In this document: one piece after another, positions 25,706 through 35,513 of the stretch
How the letters are laid out: every line of letters starts with the position of its first letter
How positions within the stretch are numbered: the stretch's first letter is position 1
NCBI GenBank assembly: GCA_039980135.1
Contig: JBDXCV010000009.1
Coordinates: forward strand, 381,854-445,853
Source of the DNA: Alphaproteobacteria bacterium
GTDB taxonomy: Bacteria > Pseudomonadota > Alphaproteobacteria > UBA6615
DNA length: 64,000 nt
Direction: 5' to 3'
Notes under the pieces: generated by a model
Database searches by the model: none
What the model was told of the DNA's origin: nothing
Seen by the model: the letters and a program-made list of their open reading frames with translations, nothing else
Position numbers and translations under genes: made by a program

Positions 25706-27340
25706 TCACACACCCGGCCCGCCTTGCCGCGCATCCTCAAGGATCATGTCCGATGCCTTCTCCGCGATCATGATCGTCGGCGCGTTGGTGTTGCCCGATG
25801 TGACCGCCGGCATCACCGACGCGTCCACCACCCGCAGCCCCTCGAAACCGTGCACCCGCAGGCGCGGGTCCACGACGGCGGTCTCGTCGACGCCCATGCG
25901 ACAGGTGCTGGTCGGGTGGAAGCCGGTGTTTCCGAAGTTGCGCAAGTAGTCGATCACATCGTCGTCGCTGACGACGTCGGCGCCGGGTTCGATCTGCGCG
26001 CCCACGAAGGGCTCCAGTGCGGGTTGGCCCATGATCCGCTGCACCTCGCGCACCCCGCGCATCAGGGCCCGGGCGTCATTCTCGCTCGAAAGATACCGGC
26101 TCTTGATCAACGGGGCATCGCGCGGGTTGGCCGACCCGATTTCCACAGCCCCCCGGCTTTCGGGGCGCAGCATGATGATCGTCGCCGACAGGCCGGAGAA
26201 TTCATGCAGGCCCGCGCCATGCTTGCCCGATGCGCCGCCGTTCGAATACAGCACGATATGATGCTGGAGATCGGGCGTTGCGAGGCTCGGGTCGCTGCGG
26301 AAAAACCCGCCTGTCGGCACGGCGGCCATCGCCATCATGCCCCGGCGAAACAGCAGATAGCGGAGCAGGGTTCCTGCCGAGCGCCAGCGGCTGCGCATCA
26401 CGTCATTGAGCGTGACCGGCTGCTTGCACCGGTAGACCATGCGAACCAGATAATGGTCCTGCATGCCCGCGCCGACGCCGGGCATGTCCGCGACCACCTC
26501 GATGCCGTGTTCTTGCAACAGGCCCGCCGGCCCCACACCCGACAGCTGCAGCAGTTGCGGTGAGTTGAACGCGCCGAGCGACAGAATGACTTCCTTGCCC
26601 GCACGCGCGACCCGCGTCTCGTCACCGATCTGATATTCGATGCCGACTGCGCGGCGTCCCTCGAACAGCACCCGGTTGGCGAAGGCGCCCGTCTCGACGG
26701 TCAGGTTCGCACGCTTGCGCGCCGGGCGCAGATATCCACGTGCCGTCGACCAACGCCGACCGGTCCGTTGGGTGACCTGGTACTGCCCGAATCCCTCCTG
26801 TTCCGCGCCGTTGAAATCGGGATTGCGCGGATGGCCTGCCTGTGCCGCCGCCTCGAGATGCGCGCGCCCGAGGGGATGGAAATCGCGCTGCTCGGAGACC
26901 GCCTGGGGGCCGCCCGTGCCGTGGAATTCGTCCCGGCCGCGCGCATTGTCCTCCAGCTTCCTGAAGTAGGGCAGCACATCCTCATGGCTCCAGCCCGTGT
27001 TGCCGAGTTGGCGCCAATGGTCATAGTCGGCGGCGTTGCCCCGGATATAGACCATGCCGTTGATCGAGCTGGAACCGCCCAGCACCTTGCCGCGCGGCTG
27101 GACAATCCGCCGCCCGTTGCAGGTCGGGTCCGGCTCCGTGGCGTAGCACCAGTTCACCTTGGGGTCGTCGAAGACCTTGCCATAGCCGAGCGGAATGTGG
27201 AGCCAGGGATTGGTGTCCTTACCCCCGGCCTCCAGCAGCAGCACCTTGTAGGCGCCGTTTTCGGTCAGGCGATTGGCCAGCACGCAGCCCGCACTGCCCG
27301 CACCGACGATCACATAGTCGAATTGCTCCGTTTCCGGCAT
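25706..27340 (-). CDS. GMC-family FAD-dependent oxidoreductase (TRAP operon)
   Basis: 544 aa choline-dehydrogenase-like flavoenzyme: [16 protein letters not shown] at the N-terminus, signature 1 [15 protein letters not shown], signature 2 [16 protein letters not shown], and the active-site region [10 protein letters not shown] with [17 protein letters not shown]. It is the last gene in a unit TAXI binding protein, TRAP permease, universal stress protein, GMC enzyme, so it probably oxidises the alcohol or polyol that the transporter imports. Start ATG 27340, 28 bp after the stress-protein gene. Confidence 0.93.
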   Translation of the reverse strand: MPETEQFDYVIVGAGSAGCVLANRLTENGAYKVLLLEAGGKDTNPWLHIPLGYGKVFDDPKVNWCYATEPDPTCNGRRIVQPRGKVLGGSSSINGMVYIRGNAADYDHWRQLGNTGWSHEDVLPYFRKLEDNARGRDEFHGTGGPQAVSEQRDFHPLGRAHLEAAAQAGHPRNPDFNGAEQEGFGQYQVTQRTGRRWSTARGYLRPARKRANLTVETGAFANRVLFEGRRAVGIEYQIGDETRVARAGKEVILSLGAFNSPQLLQLSGVGPAGLLQEHGIEVVADMPGVGAGMQDHYLVRMVYRCKQPVTLNDVMRSRWRSAGTLLRYLLFRRGMMAMAAVPTGGFFRSDPSLATPDLQHHIVLYSNGGASGKHGAGLHEFSGLSATIIMLRPESRGAVEIGSANPRDAPLIKSRYLSSENDARALMRGVREVQRIMGQPALEPFVGAQIEPGADVVSDDDVIDYLRNFGNTGFHPTSTCRMGVDETAVVDPRLRVHGFEGLRVVDASVMPAVTSGNTNAPTIMIAEKASDMILEDARQGGPGV

Positions 27341-27368
27341 GGCGATGTCCGAATGCCCCAGCCGGATG

Positions 27369-27794
27369 CTACCGGACGATCAGCACCGACTGGTTCGCAT
27401 GGCGCGCCACCCGTGCGGCGTTGGGGCCCAGCAGGTAGTCGCTGATGTCGGGATGATGCGCCGACATCACGATCAGGTCCGCCTTCGCGCTGTCCGCCGC
27501 GTTGATGATCTCGTTGTAGATCCGGCCATGGGCGACCATCTGCCGGGTCGCGACGCCGTCGGGCACGTTCGCGTCCACATAGGCGTCGAGCCGCGTGGCG
27601 GTTTCAGCGAGGGCCTTTTCCGCGAAGTCGTCGGGGAAAAAGGAACCGACGACGCTCATGCCGAAATCGGGCACGACCGTCAGCACATGCAGGGTCGCGC
27701 CCAGCGCCTTTGCCTGGGCCACCGCGACATCAAGCGCCTGCGCCGATGACGCCGAATCCTCGAGATCGACCGGCAGAAGGATATCCTTGTACAT
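27369..27794 (-). CDS. Universal stress protein (UspA family)
   Basis: 141-aa single-domain Usp: begins YKDILLPVDLEDSASS and ends in the ATP-loop type region IVMSAHHPDISDYLLGPNAARVARHANQSVLIVR, close to the G-x2-G-x9-G(S/T) pattern but with Leu-Gly-Pro-Asn in place of the second glycine cluster. It starts at ATG 27794 (GGGGGAG upstream), 14 bp after the TRAP permease. A Usp (TeaD) regulates the ectoine TRAP transporter TeaABC in Halomonas, so a regulatory role on this transporter is a reasonable analogy. Confidence 0.9.
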   Translation of the reverse strand: MYKDILLPVDLEDSASSAQALDVAVAQAKALGATLHVLTVVPDFGMSVVGSFFPDDFAEKALAETATRLDAYVDANVPDGVATRQMVAHGRIYNEIINAADSAKADLIVMSAHHPDISDYLLGPNAARVARHANQSVLIVR

Positions 27795-27808
27795 CGCATT
27801 CTCCCCCG

Positions 27809-30007
27809 TTAAGCCGCTGCCGGTGCGGCACCGCCGTCCCGGCCCGCCTTTCGGCGTTTCTGATAGAGATACATCAGGACCCACAACGCTGCCGCGATCG
27901 CCTGGACGATCTCGCGCTGCAAGCCGATCTCGTCCGTAATCAGCGCCGGCCGGAACATTGCGATCGCGAGTGCCAGCAGGATGATCCGCTCGATCCAGTT
28001 ACAATTGTCCGCGAAATAGCCCTGCATGAAGGCCGCGAAGGAGAACATCGCGACCAGCGATATCCCGAACACCCAGGCCAGGTTGAGGATGGAGTCGATC
28101 CAGATGATATCGCCGTTGGGTGCCACGCCGGAGATCATCAGCAACTCGGTGTTGAAGATGAATACAAACGGCAGGATCGCGGTCCGCATATCGTAGGTGA
28201 AGCCCTGGATGCCCGTCTTGATCGGGTCCGACTGGGCAATCGCCGCGCCGGCGTAGGCTGCGAGGCCGACCGGCGGCGTGTCATCCGCCAGGATGCCGAA
28301 GTAGAACACGAACAGATGGGCCGCGATCAGCGGGAAGATCAGCCCGGCATCACCGCCGAGTTCGACGATGACCGGCGCGGTCAGTGTCGCCATCAGGATA
28401 TAGTTCGCCGTGGTCGGCAGCCCCATGCCCAGGATCATGCTGGTGACCGCCGTCAGGACGAGCATGACCATCACGCTGCCGCCGGAAACCGCGGAAATCA
28501 GGTTGACGAAGCGCCCCGTCAGGCCGGTCGTGCTGACCACGCCGACGATGATGCCGGCCGCCGCCGTCGCCACACCCACGCTCATCATGGAGCGGGCGCC
28601 GTTGACGAGGCCTTCCCAGATGTCCTTGAGCCCGTCGAGGAACGCCGCGCCGAGGATCCCGCCGATCTTGGTGTCGGGATCGAGGCTGCCCGCCTTCTTG
28701 TGCGCGCCGAGCGCCAGATAGGCGATGATCGGGCGCTGGATGACCATCAGCACCGCCAGCGCCTCGATCGCCGTCAGGGCGGAGAAGATCGGCGAACGTT
28801 TTTCGATCACCAGGAACCAGATCAGCACGCCGAGCGGAATCAGATAGTGACTCCCGTTGACGAAGGTCTTGAGCATCGGCGGCAACTCGCTCTTCGACAA
28901 CGGCCGAAGGTTGAGTTTCAGCGCCTCCAGATGCACCACATAGAACAGCGCCAGATAGGAGATGATCGCGGGGAACAGCGCCGCGCGCACCACATCCAGA
29001 TAGGGGATGCCGATGATGTCGGCCATGATGAACGCCGCCGCACCCATGATCGGCGGCATCAGCTGCCCGTTGGTCGATGCGGCCACCTCGACCGCGCCCG
29101 CCTTGTAGGCCGGAAGCCCGACCTTCTTCATCAGCGGGATGGTGAAGGTACCCGTGGTTACCACGTTGGCGATCGACGAACCGGAGACCAGGCCCGACAG
29201 GCCCGACGCGACGACGGCGGCCTTCGCCGGTCCGCCGATCTTGTGGCCGAGGCCCGAGAAGGCAACATCGATGAAGTATTTGCCGGCTCCCGCCCGGTCG
29301 AGCAACGCGCCGAACAGGACGAACAGGAAAACGAAGCTGGTCGAGACGCCCAGCGGTACACCGAAGATGCTGGTGTCGGTCAGGTACATCTCGGAAATGA
29401 AGAACTCGAAGGTCGTCCCGCGATAGCGCAGCAGGTCCGGAACCCAGGGCTCGCTGCCGACAAACGCGTAAATTATGAAAATGATACAGATCGTGCTCAG
29501 CGCCACGCCAAGGGCGCGCCGCGCGGCCTCGAGCAGCATGACGATCAGGATGGCACCCATCCAGACTTCACGCGGGCCGCCCAGGCCGCCCATCGCCTGG
29601 ATTTCCTCCTGGAAGAAGACGATGAACAGCGAGGACCCCGCTGCGATGATCGCCAGCAGGATATCAAAGGCGGGTATGTATTCCCGGTTCGATCGCTTGC
29701 CCCGCAGAAACGGGAGAACACGGTGCAACGTCCGTGCCCAGAGCGGCGGATTGCGGTAGTCATAGGCGGGAAATGCGAGATAAACGAGTGCCAGCGCGAA
29801 CCCCAGATGCCAGGACCGGGCGAGTTGCGAATTGATGGGGTTCTCGGCGATCCAGAGCTGGAACAGCGACCAGATCACGCAAAGGAGGGTGATGACGCCG
29901 ACGGCGATCTTGTTCGTCGGACTGCGCGGGCCGCTCTCGACCTCCGCGATGAAATCACGCTCTTCGGTCTCGACGACCTCTTCGCCGGCGTTATCTTGCG
30001 TGGTCAT
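27809..30007 (-). CDS. TAXI-TRAP transporter fused membrane subunit (DctQ-DctM type)
   Basis: 732-aa polytopic inner-membrane protein of the fused small/large TRAP permease type (4TM/12TM) used with TAXI binding proteins. It moves substrate in symport with sodium or protons. The C-terminal half has the DctM-like GMGLPTTANYILMATL and GVAAATAAAGIIVGVVSTTGL-type helices. ATG 30007 has GGGGGGAG 5 bp upstream; the longer frame is less likely. Lies between its binding-protein gene (82 bp upstream, past a hairpin terminator) and a Usp gene. Confidence 0.92.
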   Translation of the reverse strand: MTTQDNAGEEVVETEERDFIAEVESGPRSPTNKIAVGVITLLCVIWSLFQLWIAENPINSQLARSWHLGFALALVYLAFPAYDYRNPPLWARTLHRVLPFLRGKRSNREYIPAFDILLAIIAAGSSLFIVFFQEEIQAMGGLGGPREVWMGAILIVMLLEAARRALGVALSTICIIFIIYAFVGSEPWVPDLLRYRGTTFEFFISEMYLTDTSIFGVPLGVSTSFVFLFVLFGALLDRAGAGKYFIDVAFSGLGHKIGGPAKAAVVASGLSGLVSGSSIANVVTTGTFTIPLMKKVGLPAYKAGAVEVAASTNGQLMPPIMGAAAFIMADIIGIPYLDVVRAALFPAIISYLALFYVVHLEALKLNLRPLSKSELPPMLKTFVNGSHYLIPLGVLIWFLVIEKRSPIFSALTAIEALAVLMVIQRPIIAYLALGAHKKAGSLDPDTKIGGILGAAFLDGLKDIWEGLVNGARSMMSVGVATAAAGIIVGVVSTTGLTGRFVNLISAVSGGSVMVMLVLTAVTSMILGMGLPTTANYILMATLTAPVIVELGGDAGLIFPLIAAHLFVFYFGILADDTPPVGLAAYAGAAIAQSDPIKTGIQGFTYDMRTAILPFVFIFNTELLMISGVAPNGDIIWIDSILNLAWVFGISLVAMFSFAAFMQGYFADNCNWIERIILLALAIAMFRPALITDEIGLQREIVQAIAAALWVLMYLYQKRRKAGRDGGAAPAAA

Positions 30008-30033
30008 CCCATCTCCCCCCGGAAACTCGTACG

Positions 30034-30074
30034 GCAAAAAAGAAAATAACGGGCGGCACCATCTGGTGCCGCCC
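30034..30074 (-). terminator. Hairpin with U-run between TAXI binding protein and TRAP permease
   Basis: GGGCGGCACC (30051-30060), loop ATCT, GGTGCCGCCC (30065-30074). On the minus strand a U-rich run follows (complement of the A-rich 30036-30050). It is a strong intrinsic-terminator shape that would let the binding protein be made in excess over the permease, or serve as mRNA 3'-end protection. Confidence 0.8.
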
Positions 30075-30088
30075 GCTACCGGACCGAA

Positions 30089-31066
30089 CTACATCAGGCC
30101 CTTTTCCTTATAATATTTCTCGGCGCCCGGATGGAGCGGGGCCGAAAGGCCGCCGAGCATGTCTTCCGGCTTCAGGATCTTGAACGCGGCATGCGTGCCC
30201 TTCAGCTCTTCCAGATTCTCGAACACCGTCTTCACATAGTCGTAAACGACCTGGTCTTCGACATCGGCGCTCGTCACGACCGTCGCCTTCACGGCATAGG
30301 TCTCGAACTCATCCACACCCTTCACGATACCGGCCGGATACTTGGCCAGAACATAATAGGGCTTGTCGGAGATGAACTTCTTGATCGCGTCCGAGTTGAT
30401 ATCGAGGATGTCGATCTCGGTCGAGTTCGCCGGCTCCTCGATCGCCGCGCTCGGCATGCCGACCGTGTAGATGAAGGCATCGACCTTCTTATCGACCAGC
30501 GCGCGGGACGCTTCGCCCTGCTGCAGGCCCTCGGCCTTGATGTCCTTGTCCGGATCGATTCCATAAAGCGGCAGCAGATCCATGGAGTTGCCGCGCTGGC
30601 CCGACCCCGGGTTACCGATGTTCACGGTCTTACCCTTGAGATCGCCGACCGATTTGATGCCGGCGTCCTTGCGGGTTACCAGGAGCACGGCCTCGGGATG
30701 TGCCGAGAACACGCTGCGAAGCTTGTCGACCGGCTTGCCGTCCCAGTCGGCCTTGCCGTTCGCGGCCTGCCAGTTGCGATCGGACTGCGCCACGCCGAAG
30801 TCGAGCAGACCACGGTTGACCGCATTCACGTTGAACACCGAACCGAGCGCCGGGCGACCGACGCAATTATATTTCCCGCCGGAATGCTTGTTCATGATCT
30901 GGCAGGTCTGGAGGGCCACCTGATAGTAGACGCCGGTGACCGAACCGCCGCCGATCAGGATATCGCGCTGTTGTGCGCTGGCCTCGGGGGCGTGCAAGGA
31001 CACCCCGCCGATGGCGACCGCAGCCGCAGCCGCGACCGACAAAAGGGATTTTCGGTAGTAACTCAT
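30089..31066 (-). CDS. TAXI-family TRAP solute-binding protein
   Basis: 325 aa. Signal peptide of about 31 residues (LLSVAAAAAVAIGG; cleavage near ASAQQ). The mature part starts RDILIGGGSVTGVYYQVA and has the TAXI features KGKTVNIGNPGSGQRGNS. It captures the substrate in the periplasm for the fused permease. TAXI proteins bind glutamate, 2-oxoglutarate or unknown organic acids; specificity cannot be read here. ATG 31066 follows GGAGAG. First gene of the unit. Confidence 0.93.
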   Translation of the reverse strand: MSYYRKSLLSVAAAAAVAIGGVSLHAPEASAQQRDILIGGGSVTGVYYQVALQTCQIMNKHSGGKYNCVGRPALGSVFNVNAVNRGLLDFGVAQSDRNWQAANGKADWDGKPVDKLRSVFSAHPEAVLLVTRKDAGIKSVGDLKGKTVNIGNPGSGQRGNSMDLLPLYGIDPDKDIKAEGLQQGEASRALVDKKVDAFIYTVGMPSAAIEEPANSTEIDILDINSDAIKKFISDKPYYVLAKYPAGIVKGVDEFETYAVKATVVTSADVEDQVVYDYVKTVFENLEELKGTHAAFKILKPEDMLGGLSAPLHPGAEKYYKEKGLM

Positions 31067-31241
31067 GATCTCTCTCCTCTTCCCATAGTCTTGAAGTTTT
31101 GCTTGTAAGCCGGCTTCCCGAGCATTTGGCCGACCCCGTTACTCTTGCCGTAACTCTATCGTCACATGCCCGGGCTGTCACAAATCCGTCTCGCGGATTC
31201 GTGAAATTTCATACTTATGGATGATGCAAACGCGGATTTTT

Positions 31242-32639
31242 TCAGGCTGCGCTTGCGATTGCGGCATCAATGGCCTCCCCCAAACGTTCGACAATCAGGT
31301 CGATTTCCGTCTCTCCAACGACGAACGGCGGCGCCAGCAGAATATGATCGCCCCGGGTCCCGTCGATCGTGCCGCCTGCCGGGTAACACATCAGGCCGCG
31401 GCCCATGGCCTCAGCCTTGACCCGCGCATGCAGTTTCAGCGCCGGGTCGAACGGCACCTTCGTGGTCCGGTCGGCCACCAGTTCAAGCCCCCGGAACATC
31501 ACCCGGCCGCGCATATCTCCGACATGCGGGTGATTGCCGAACCGCTCGTTCAGCCGCGTGTCCAGCATTTCACCGAGCGTCTGGACATGAGGCATCATTT
31601 CGGGCGCTTGCAATTTTTCCTGCACGACGAGTCCTGCCGCGCAGGCCGTCGCATGTCCCATGAAGGTGTGGCCGTGCTGGAAGAAGCCGGAGCCGTCGTA
31701 AAAGGCATCGAAGATTTCCTCCGAAAGAAGCACCGCGCCAATCGGCTGATACCCCGCCGCCAGCCCCTTGGCCACGGTCACCATGTCGGGCACGATCCCG
31801 TCCTGCTCGAAGGCGTACAGCGACCCCGTACGACCAAGGCCGCACATGATCTCGTCGAGGATCAGCAGTACGCCGTGGCGGTCGCAGACCTCGCGGATTT
31901 TCCTGAAATATCCCGCAACCGGCTCCACGCCGCCGCTGGTCGCGCCGACCACGGTCTCGGCCACGAACGCGATTACCCGCTCGGGTCCCGCGGCCTGGAT
32001 TTCCGCTTCGAGTTCGTCCGCGAGCCGGGACGCATAGGCATCTTCGCTCTCGCCCTCGCCCTGTCCCCGATAGGCGTAGCAAGGGTCCACATGGCGGGTT
32101 TCGGCCATGATTTCGCGAAACGGCGCGCGACGCCATTCGTTGCCACCGACCGAGAGCGCACCCAGCGTGTTGCCGTGATAGGACTGGCGGCGCGCGATGA
32201 AGGTCGTGCGCGCCGGCTGGCCGATCTCGATGAAATACTGCCGCGCCATCTTCAGCGCCGCCTCGATTGCCTCCGAACCGCCCGACGTGAAGTAGACCCG
32301 GTCGAGCCCTTCGGGTGCACCGGCAACCATCAAATCCGCGAGTTGCTCCATGGGTTCGTTCGTGAAGAAGGCGCTGTGGGCAAACGGCATCTTGCCGATC
32401 TGCGCCTGCACCGCCGCGATCACCTCCGCATCGCTGTGCCCCAGGCACGACACGGCCGCGCCGCCCGACGCATCCAGGTAGCGCTTGCCGTTCGTGTCGA
32501 TCACATAGGGGCCGTCGCCAGACGCCGCGACCGGGAGAACACTGTGTGAGTGACGATGCAGCACCCGCGTGTGGGCCGCCGGACGCGCGTCACCCCTGCG
32601 CGCCTTCGGCGTGCGCGTCGATGTTACGGGCTTGTCCAT
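31242..32639 (-). CDS. Class III PLP-dependent aminotransferase
   Basis: 465 aa omega-aminotransferase type. PLP-binding: TSGGSEAIEAALK phosphate loop, LILDEIMCGLGRTG with the ring-contact Asp, and Schiff-base Lys in TVAKGLAAGYQPIGA. It transfers an amino group between a primary amine or amino acid and a 2-keto acid. It starts 2 bp after the RpiR regulator gene, so the two form an operon; the regulator likely senses the pathway. It lies next to the TAXI-TRAP operon on the same strand, which may supply its substrate. Confidence 0.92.
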   Translation of the reverse strand: MDKPVTSTRTPKARRGDARPAAHTRVLHRHSHSVLPVAASGDGPYVIDTNGKRYLDASGGAAVSCLGHSDAEVIAAVQAQIGKMPFAHSAFFTNEPMEQLADLMVAGAPEGLDRVYFTSGGSEAIEAALKMARQYFIEIGQPARTTFIARRQSYHGNTLGALSVGGNEWRRAPFREIMAETRHVDPCYAYRGQGEGESEDAYASRLADELEAEIQAAGPERVIAFVAETVVGATSGGVEPVAGYFRKIREVCDRHGVLLILDEIMCGLGRTGSLYAFEQDGIVPDMVTVAKGLAAGYQPIGAVLLSEEIFDAFYDGSGFFQHGHTFMGHATACAAGLVVQEKLQAPEMMPHVQTLGEMLDTRLNERFGNHPHVGDMRGRVMFRGLELVADRTTKVPFDPALKLHARVKAEAMGRGLMCYPAGGTIDGTRGDHILLAPPFVVGETEIDLIVERLGEAIDAAIASAA

Positions 32640-32641
32640 AT

Positions 32642-33658
32642 TCAGGACCCGCGCCGCTCCTGCGAACGATCGAAGGACGCCGGAGCCTCTCGAATATCCG
32701 GACCATCGCCGTCAGACGCAGCCGGTGCGATATCTGGTGCGGCGACCCGGTCCGCCTCCGTCCAGTAAGCGCCAAAGGTCTCGAGCTGGTGCTCGCTCTC
32801 GGCGACGCTGGTGAGCGCCGACTGGCCGCCCTGGGCCAGGATCTGGGCGACCAGGACCTGGGCGATACTGAGGACCGGGACGACCGACTTGAAAAGGGCC
32901 GGCGTGTCCGTACCGACCAACAGCATGTGCTTGGTCAGGGACGAAAGCGGCGAGACCAGGCTGTCGGTCACGGCGATGATCGCGGCCCCGCGGGTCGCCG
33001 CGTACTCGGCCGCCTCGACCGCGCCGCGCGAATAGGGTTCGAAGGAGAATACCAGCATCGCATCCTCGGCCGAAATACCGCGCAGGCGGTCGGCAAAGGT
33101 GCCGCCATTGCCGTCCATCAGGATCATGTCGTCGCGGAACATGGAGCAGGCGTAATGCACGTAGAAGGCCGCAGGGAACAAACTGCGCTGGCCAACGACG
33201 TAGATGCGCCGCGCACCGGCCAGCACATTGGCCGCCTCCGCCAGTTCGTCCGAACCGATGGCCTCCAGGCTCAGGGAAAGATTGTCGCGGTCCGCCGCCA
33301 CCATTTCGTTCGCCAGCTGGGCCAGCGCCCGGCCCTTGCGGCGGCGGCTGGTGCGCGCCAGGAGTTTGCGCGCGCGCTGCCCGAAACCCGCGGGCTGGCG
33401 GCGCAATGCGTCGCGAAAAGGCTCGCGCAGGGCCTCGTAGCCATCGAATCCGAGCGCCTGGGCCAGGCGCACCATCGTCGCCGGCTGGACCTCGGCCCGG
33501 TCGGCGAGTTGCCGCATGGAGGTGAAGGCGATCTCGTCGGGTCGGTCGATCAGATAATGCGCGGCCCGGCGCAACTGCGGGCTGAGATTGGGATACACGT
33601 CCTGAAGATCCGCCAGAATCCTCTCGCTGGTGGGTATCTGGTCGCGCTCTGAATCCAT
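32642..33658 (-). CDS. MurR/RpiR-family transcriptional regulator
   Basis: 338 aa. N-terminal RpiR helix-turn-helix (FTSMRQLADRAEVQPATMVRLAQALG) and a C-terminal SIS phosphosugar-binding-type domain (RRIYVVGQRSLFPAAFYVHYACS; VFSFEPYSRGAVEAAEYAATRG). RpiR regulators often control TRAP transporters and sugar-acid or amine catabolism. ATG 33658 has GGGGA upstream; the extra 28 residues in the longer frame are not RpiR-like. Divergent from apt across 226 bp. Confidence 0.9.
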   Translation of the reverse strand: MDSERDQIPTSERILADLQDVYPNLSPQLRRAAHYLIDRPDEIAFTSMRQLADRAEVQPATMVRLAQALGFDGYEALREPFRDALRRQPAGFGQRARKLLARTSRRRKGRALAQLANEMVAADRDNLSLSLEAIGSDELAEAANVLAGARRIYVVGQRSLFPAAFYVHYACSMFRDDMILMDGNGGTFADRLRGISAEDAMLVFSFEPYSRGAVEAAEYAATRGAAIIAVTDSLVSPLSSLTKHMLLVGTDTPALFKSVVPVLSIAQVLVAQILAQGGQSALTSVAESEHQLETFGAYWTEADRVAAPDIAPAASDGDGPDIREAPASFDRSQERRGS

Positions 33659-33884
33659 GGTGTCGGGTCCCCATTCTCTCGAACTGTCGTTGTTTTGCAA
33701 CAGTCGGTTCGTAAAGCGGGGTCTATGAAACAACTGATTCAACTTTTCGACAAGCGCAAAAGCACATCCTGCAGGTGCATTATCGGCCGGTCCGATTGTG
33801 CCGACGCCCCGCGGACGCTAGCATCCGGGCCGATTTCACCCGCTATACGCACCGCGTATAATTCGTACCGCAGGACAGATATCC

Positions 33885-34400
33885 ATGAACATCGCCGACC
33901 ATATTCGAACGATCCCGGACTTCCCGAAGCCCGGAATCCTGTTCTACGACATCTCGACCCTGCTGGCGCACCCGCAGGCGTGGCGCCACACGGTCGACCT
34001 GCTGGCGGTCGCCATCCGCCAGCACGAACCCGATGTGATCGCCGGCATCGAGAGCCGGGGATTCCTGGTCGGCGCGCCGCTGGCGCTGCAACTGGGCTGC
34101 GGCTTCACCATGCTGCGCAAGCAGGGCAAGCTGCCCGGCGAGACGACGTCATATACCTATGAACTGGAATACGGCGCCGACACGGTGGAAATGCAGGTCG
34201 ACGCCATCGCCCCGGGCCAAAAAGTGGTGATCATCGACGACCTGCTCGCAACCGGTGGCACCGCGGGCGGCGCGCTGCATCTGCTGCGCCAGGCGGATGC
34301 GGATGTCCGCGCCGCGGCCTTCATCATCGAACTCGCCGGCCTCGGCGGACGCGAGCACCTGGACGTACCGATCACCGCATTGCTCGAATTCGACGCCTAG
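33885..34400 (+). CDS. apt: Adenine phosphoribosyltransferase
   Basis: 171 aa, normal length. Converts adenine and PRPP to AMP in purine salvage. It begins with the family [18 protein letters not shown] and has [18 protein letters not shown] and the PRPP-binding motif [17 protein letters not shown] 33885 follows AGGAC. Monocistronic; the downstream 80 bp carry a degenerate dispersed repeat. Confidence 0.95.
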   Translation: MNIADHIRTIPDFPKPGILFYDISTLLAHPQAWRHTVDLLAVAIRQHEPDVIAGIESRGFLVGAPLALQLGCGFTMLRKQGKLPGETTSYTYELEYGADTVEMQVDAIAPGQKVVIIDDLLATGGTAGGALHLLRQADADVRAAAFIIELAGLGGREHLDVPITALLEFDA

Positions 34401-34413
34401 GACTTGTACCGGC

Positions 34414-34470
34414 CCTCATCCTGAGCCAGCCGCAGGAAAGAGCCAAAGCGCGTGCTTCGACAAGCGCCGC
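34414..34470. repeat. Degenerate copy of CCTCATCCTGAGG-type repeat
   Basis: CCCTCATCCTGAG at 34414-34426 followed by a GC-rich arm and GTGCTTCGACAAGC. It resembles the ends of the better copies at 38970-39119 (CATCC and TCTCGAAGGAT elements). It lies between the convergent ends of apt and the epimerase gene. Confidence 0.5.
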
Positions 34471-34482
34471 ATGAGCAAACAA

Positions 34483-35481
34483 TCACGCGCCTGCCTGGTC
34501 GGCGATCTGTCCGTCCAGCTCATCGGCAATGAAGTTCTCGATAATCTCCGAAACCGACGCGTCGGGCGCCATACCCAGGGCGCGGGCCCGTTCGCCATCT
34601 CCATACCATGGCCAGCTGTCGACGATGGTCTGAACCAGCGCATCGGGTTCGTCGCGCACCCGTTCCGCGACCGCGTCGCCGGCGATGGCGCGCAACGCAT
34701 CGAGCATTTCCCCGATCGAGGGTGAAATCCCGTTCATCATCACCGACCGGTTGGGGCCAAGGAAATCGCCGTCGGCATTGTGCACATCGATAAAGGCCTG
34801 CACCGCGCGCTTCGGCGAAAGGATCAGCATTCGCGTGTCCCGGCTCGCCGGGTTGTCGATCGCATCGCCCTGCAGGGGTTCGCGAATGATCGAGCTGGCG
34901 AAGCCCGACGCCGCCTTGTTGGGCTTGCCAGGCCGCACCACGATCGTCGGCAGGCGCAGGGTGCGACCGTCGACGAAGCCCTTGCGGGTGTAGTCGTTGA
35001 CCATCAGCTCGCCGATCGCCTTCTGTGTACCGTAGGAGGTCTGGGGAGTCAGGGCCGTGGAATCGTCGATCGAGCGCTCACCGCCATAGACCGCCAGCGA
35101 GCTTGTGAACACGATCTTCGGGCATCGGCCGGTGTGCCGGCTGGCCTCGAGCACGTTGCGCCCGCCGTCGAGATTGACCGCATAGCCGAGATCGAAATCC
35201 GCCTCGGCACCGCCGCTGACCACGGCTGCGAAGTGGAACACAGAATCCGTCTCACCATCGATCAGGGCATCGACCGTGGCTGGATCACAGATATCCCCGG
35301 TGACGATTTCCACCCGCGGGTCCTCGGGCGGCGGCTCGACCGGCTCGAACGCGTCGAACAGCACCAGTTTTTCCACCGCCTCCGGCGCACCGCTCGGGCC
35401 GACCAGTTCGGGTTTCGCCAGGATTCGCAGCGCCAGGCGTCGGCCCAGCATGCCTGTGCCACCCGTTATCACAACCTTCAT
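34483..35481 (-). CDS. NAD-dependent epimerase/dehydratase-family oxidoreductase (DenD-like)
   Basis: 332-aa extended SDR. NAD motif KVVITGGTGMLGRRLALRI at the N-terminus, catalytic triad in FTSSLAVYGG and TSYGTQKAIGE. In my recollection it resembles D-erythronate dehydrogenase (DenD), which oxidises D-erythronate at C2, but the kinase and aldolase partners of that pathway are absent here. Start ATG 35481 has GGGAG 8 bp upstream. Downstream of an aminotransferase (32-bp gap), so a single operon. Confidence 0.85.
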   Translation of the reverse strand: MKVVITGGTGMLGRRLALRILAKPELVGPSGAPEAVEKLVLFDAFEPVEPPPEDPRVEIVTGDICDPATVDALIDGETDSVFHFAAVVSGGAEADFDLGYAVNLDGGRNVLEASRHTGRCPKIVFTSSLAVYGGERSIDDSTALTPQTSYGTQKAIGELMVNDYTRKGFVDGRTLRLPTIVVRPGKPNKAASGFASSIIREPLQGDAIDNPASRDTRMLILSPKRAVQAFIDVHNADGDFLGPNRSVMMNGISPSIGEMLDALRAIAGDAVAERVRDEPDALVQTIVDSWPWYGDGERARALGMAPDASVSEIIENFIADELDGQIADQAGA

Positions 35482-35513
35482 GCAATCGTCTCCCGGTCCA
35501 CGGTCCGAATTAC

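Noticed and set aside
27710-30049. 779-codon open frame on the plus strand
   Set aside because: It is antisense to the TRAP permease and rich in Arg, Asp, Gln and His; a GC-bias shadow with no domain.
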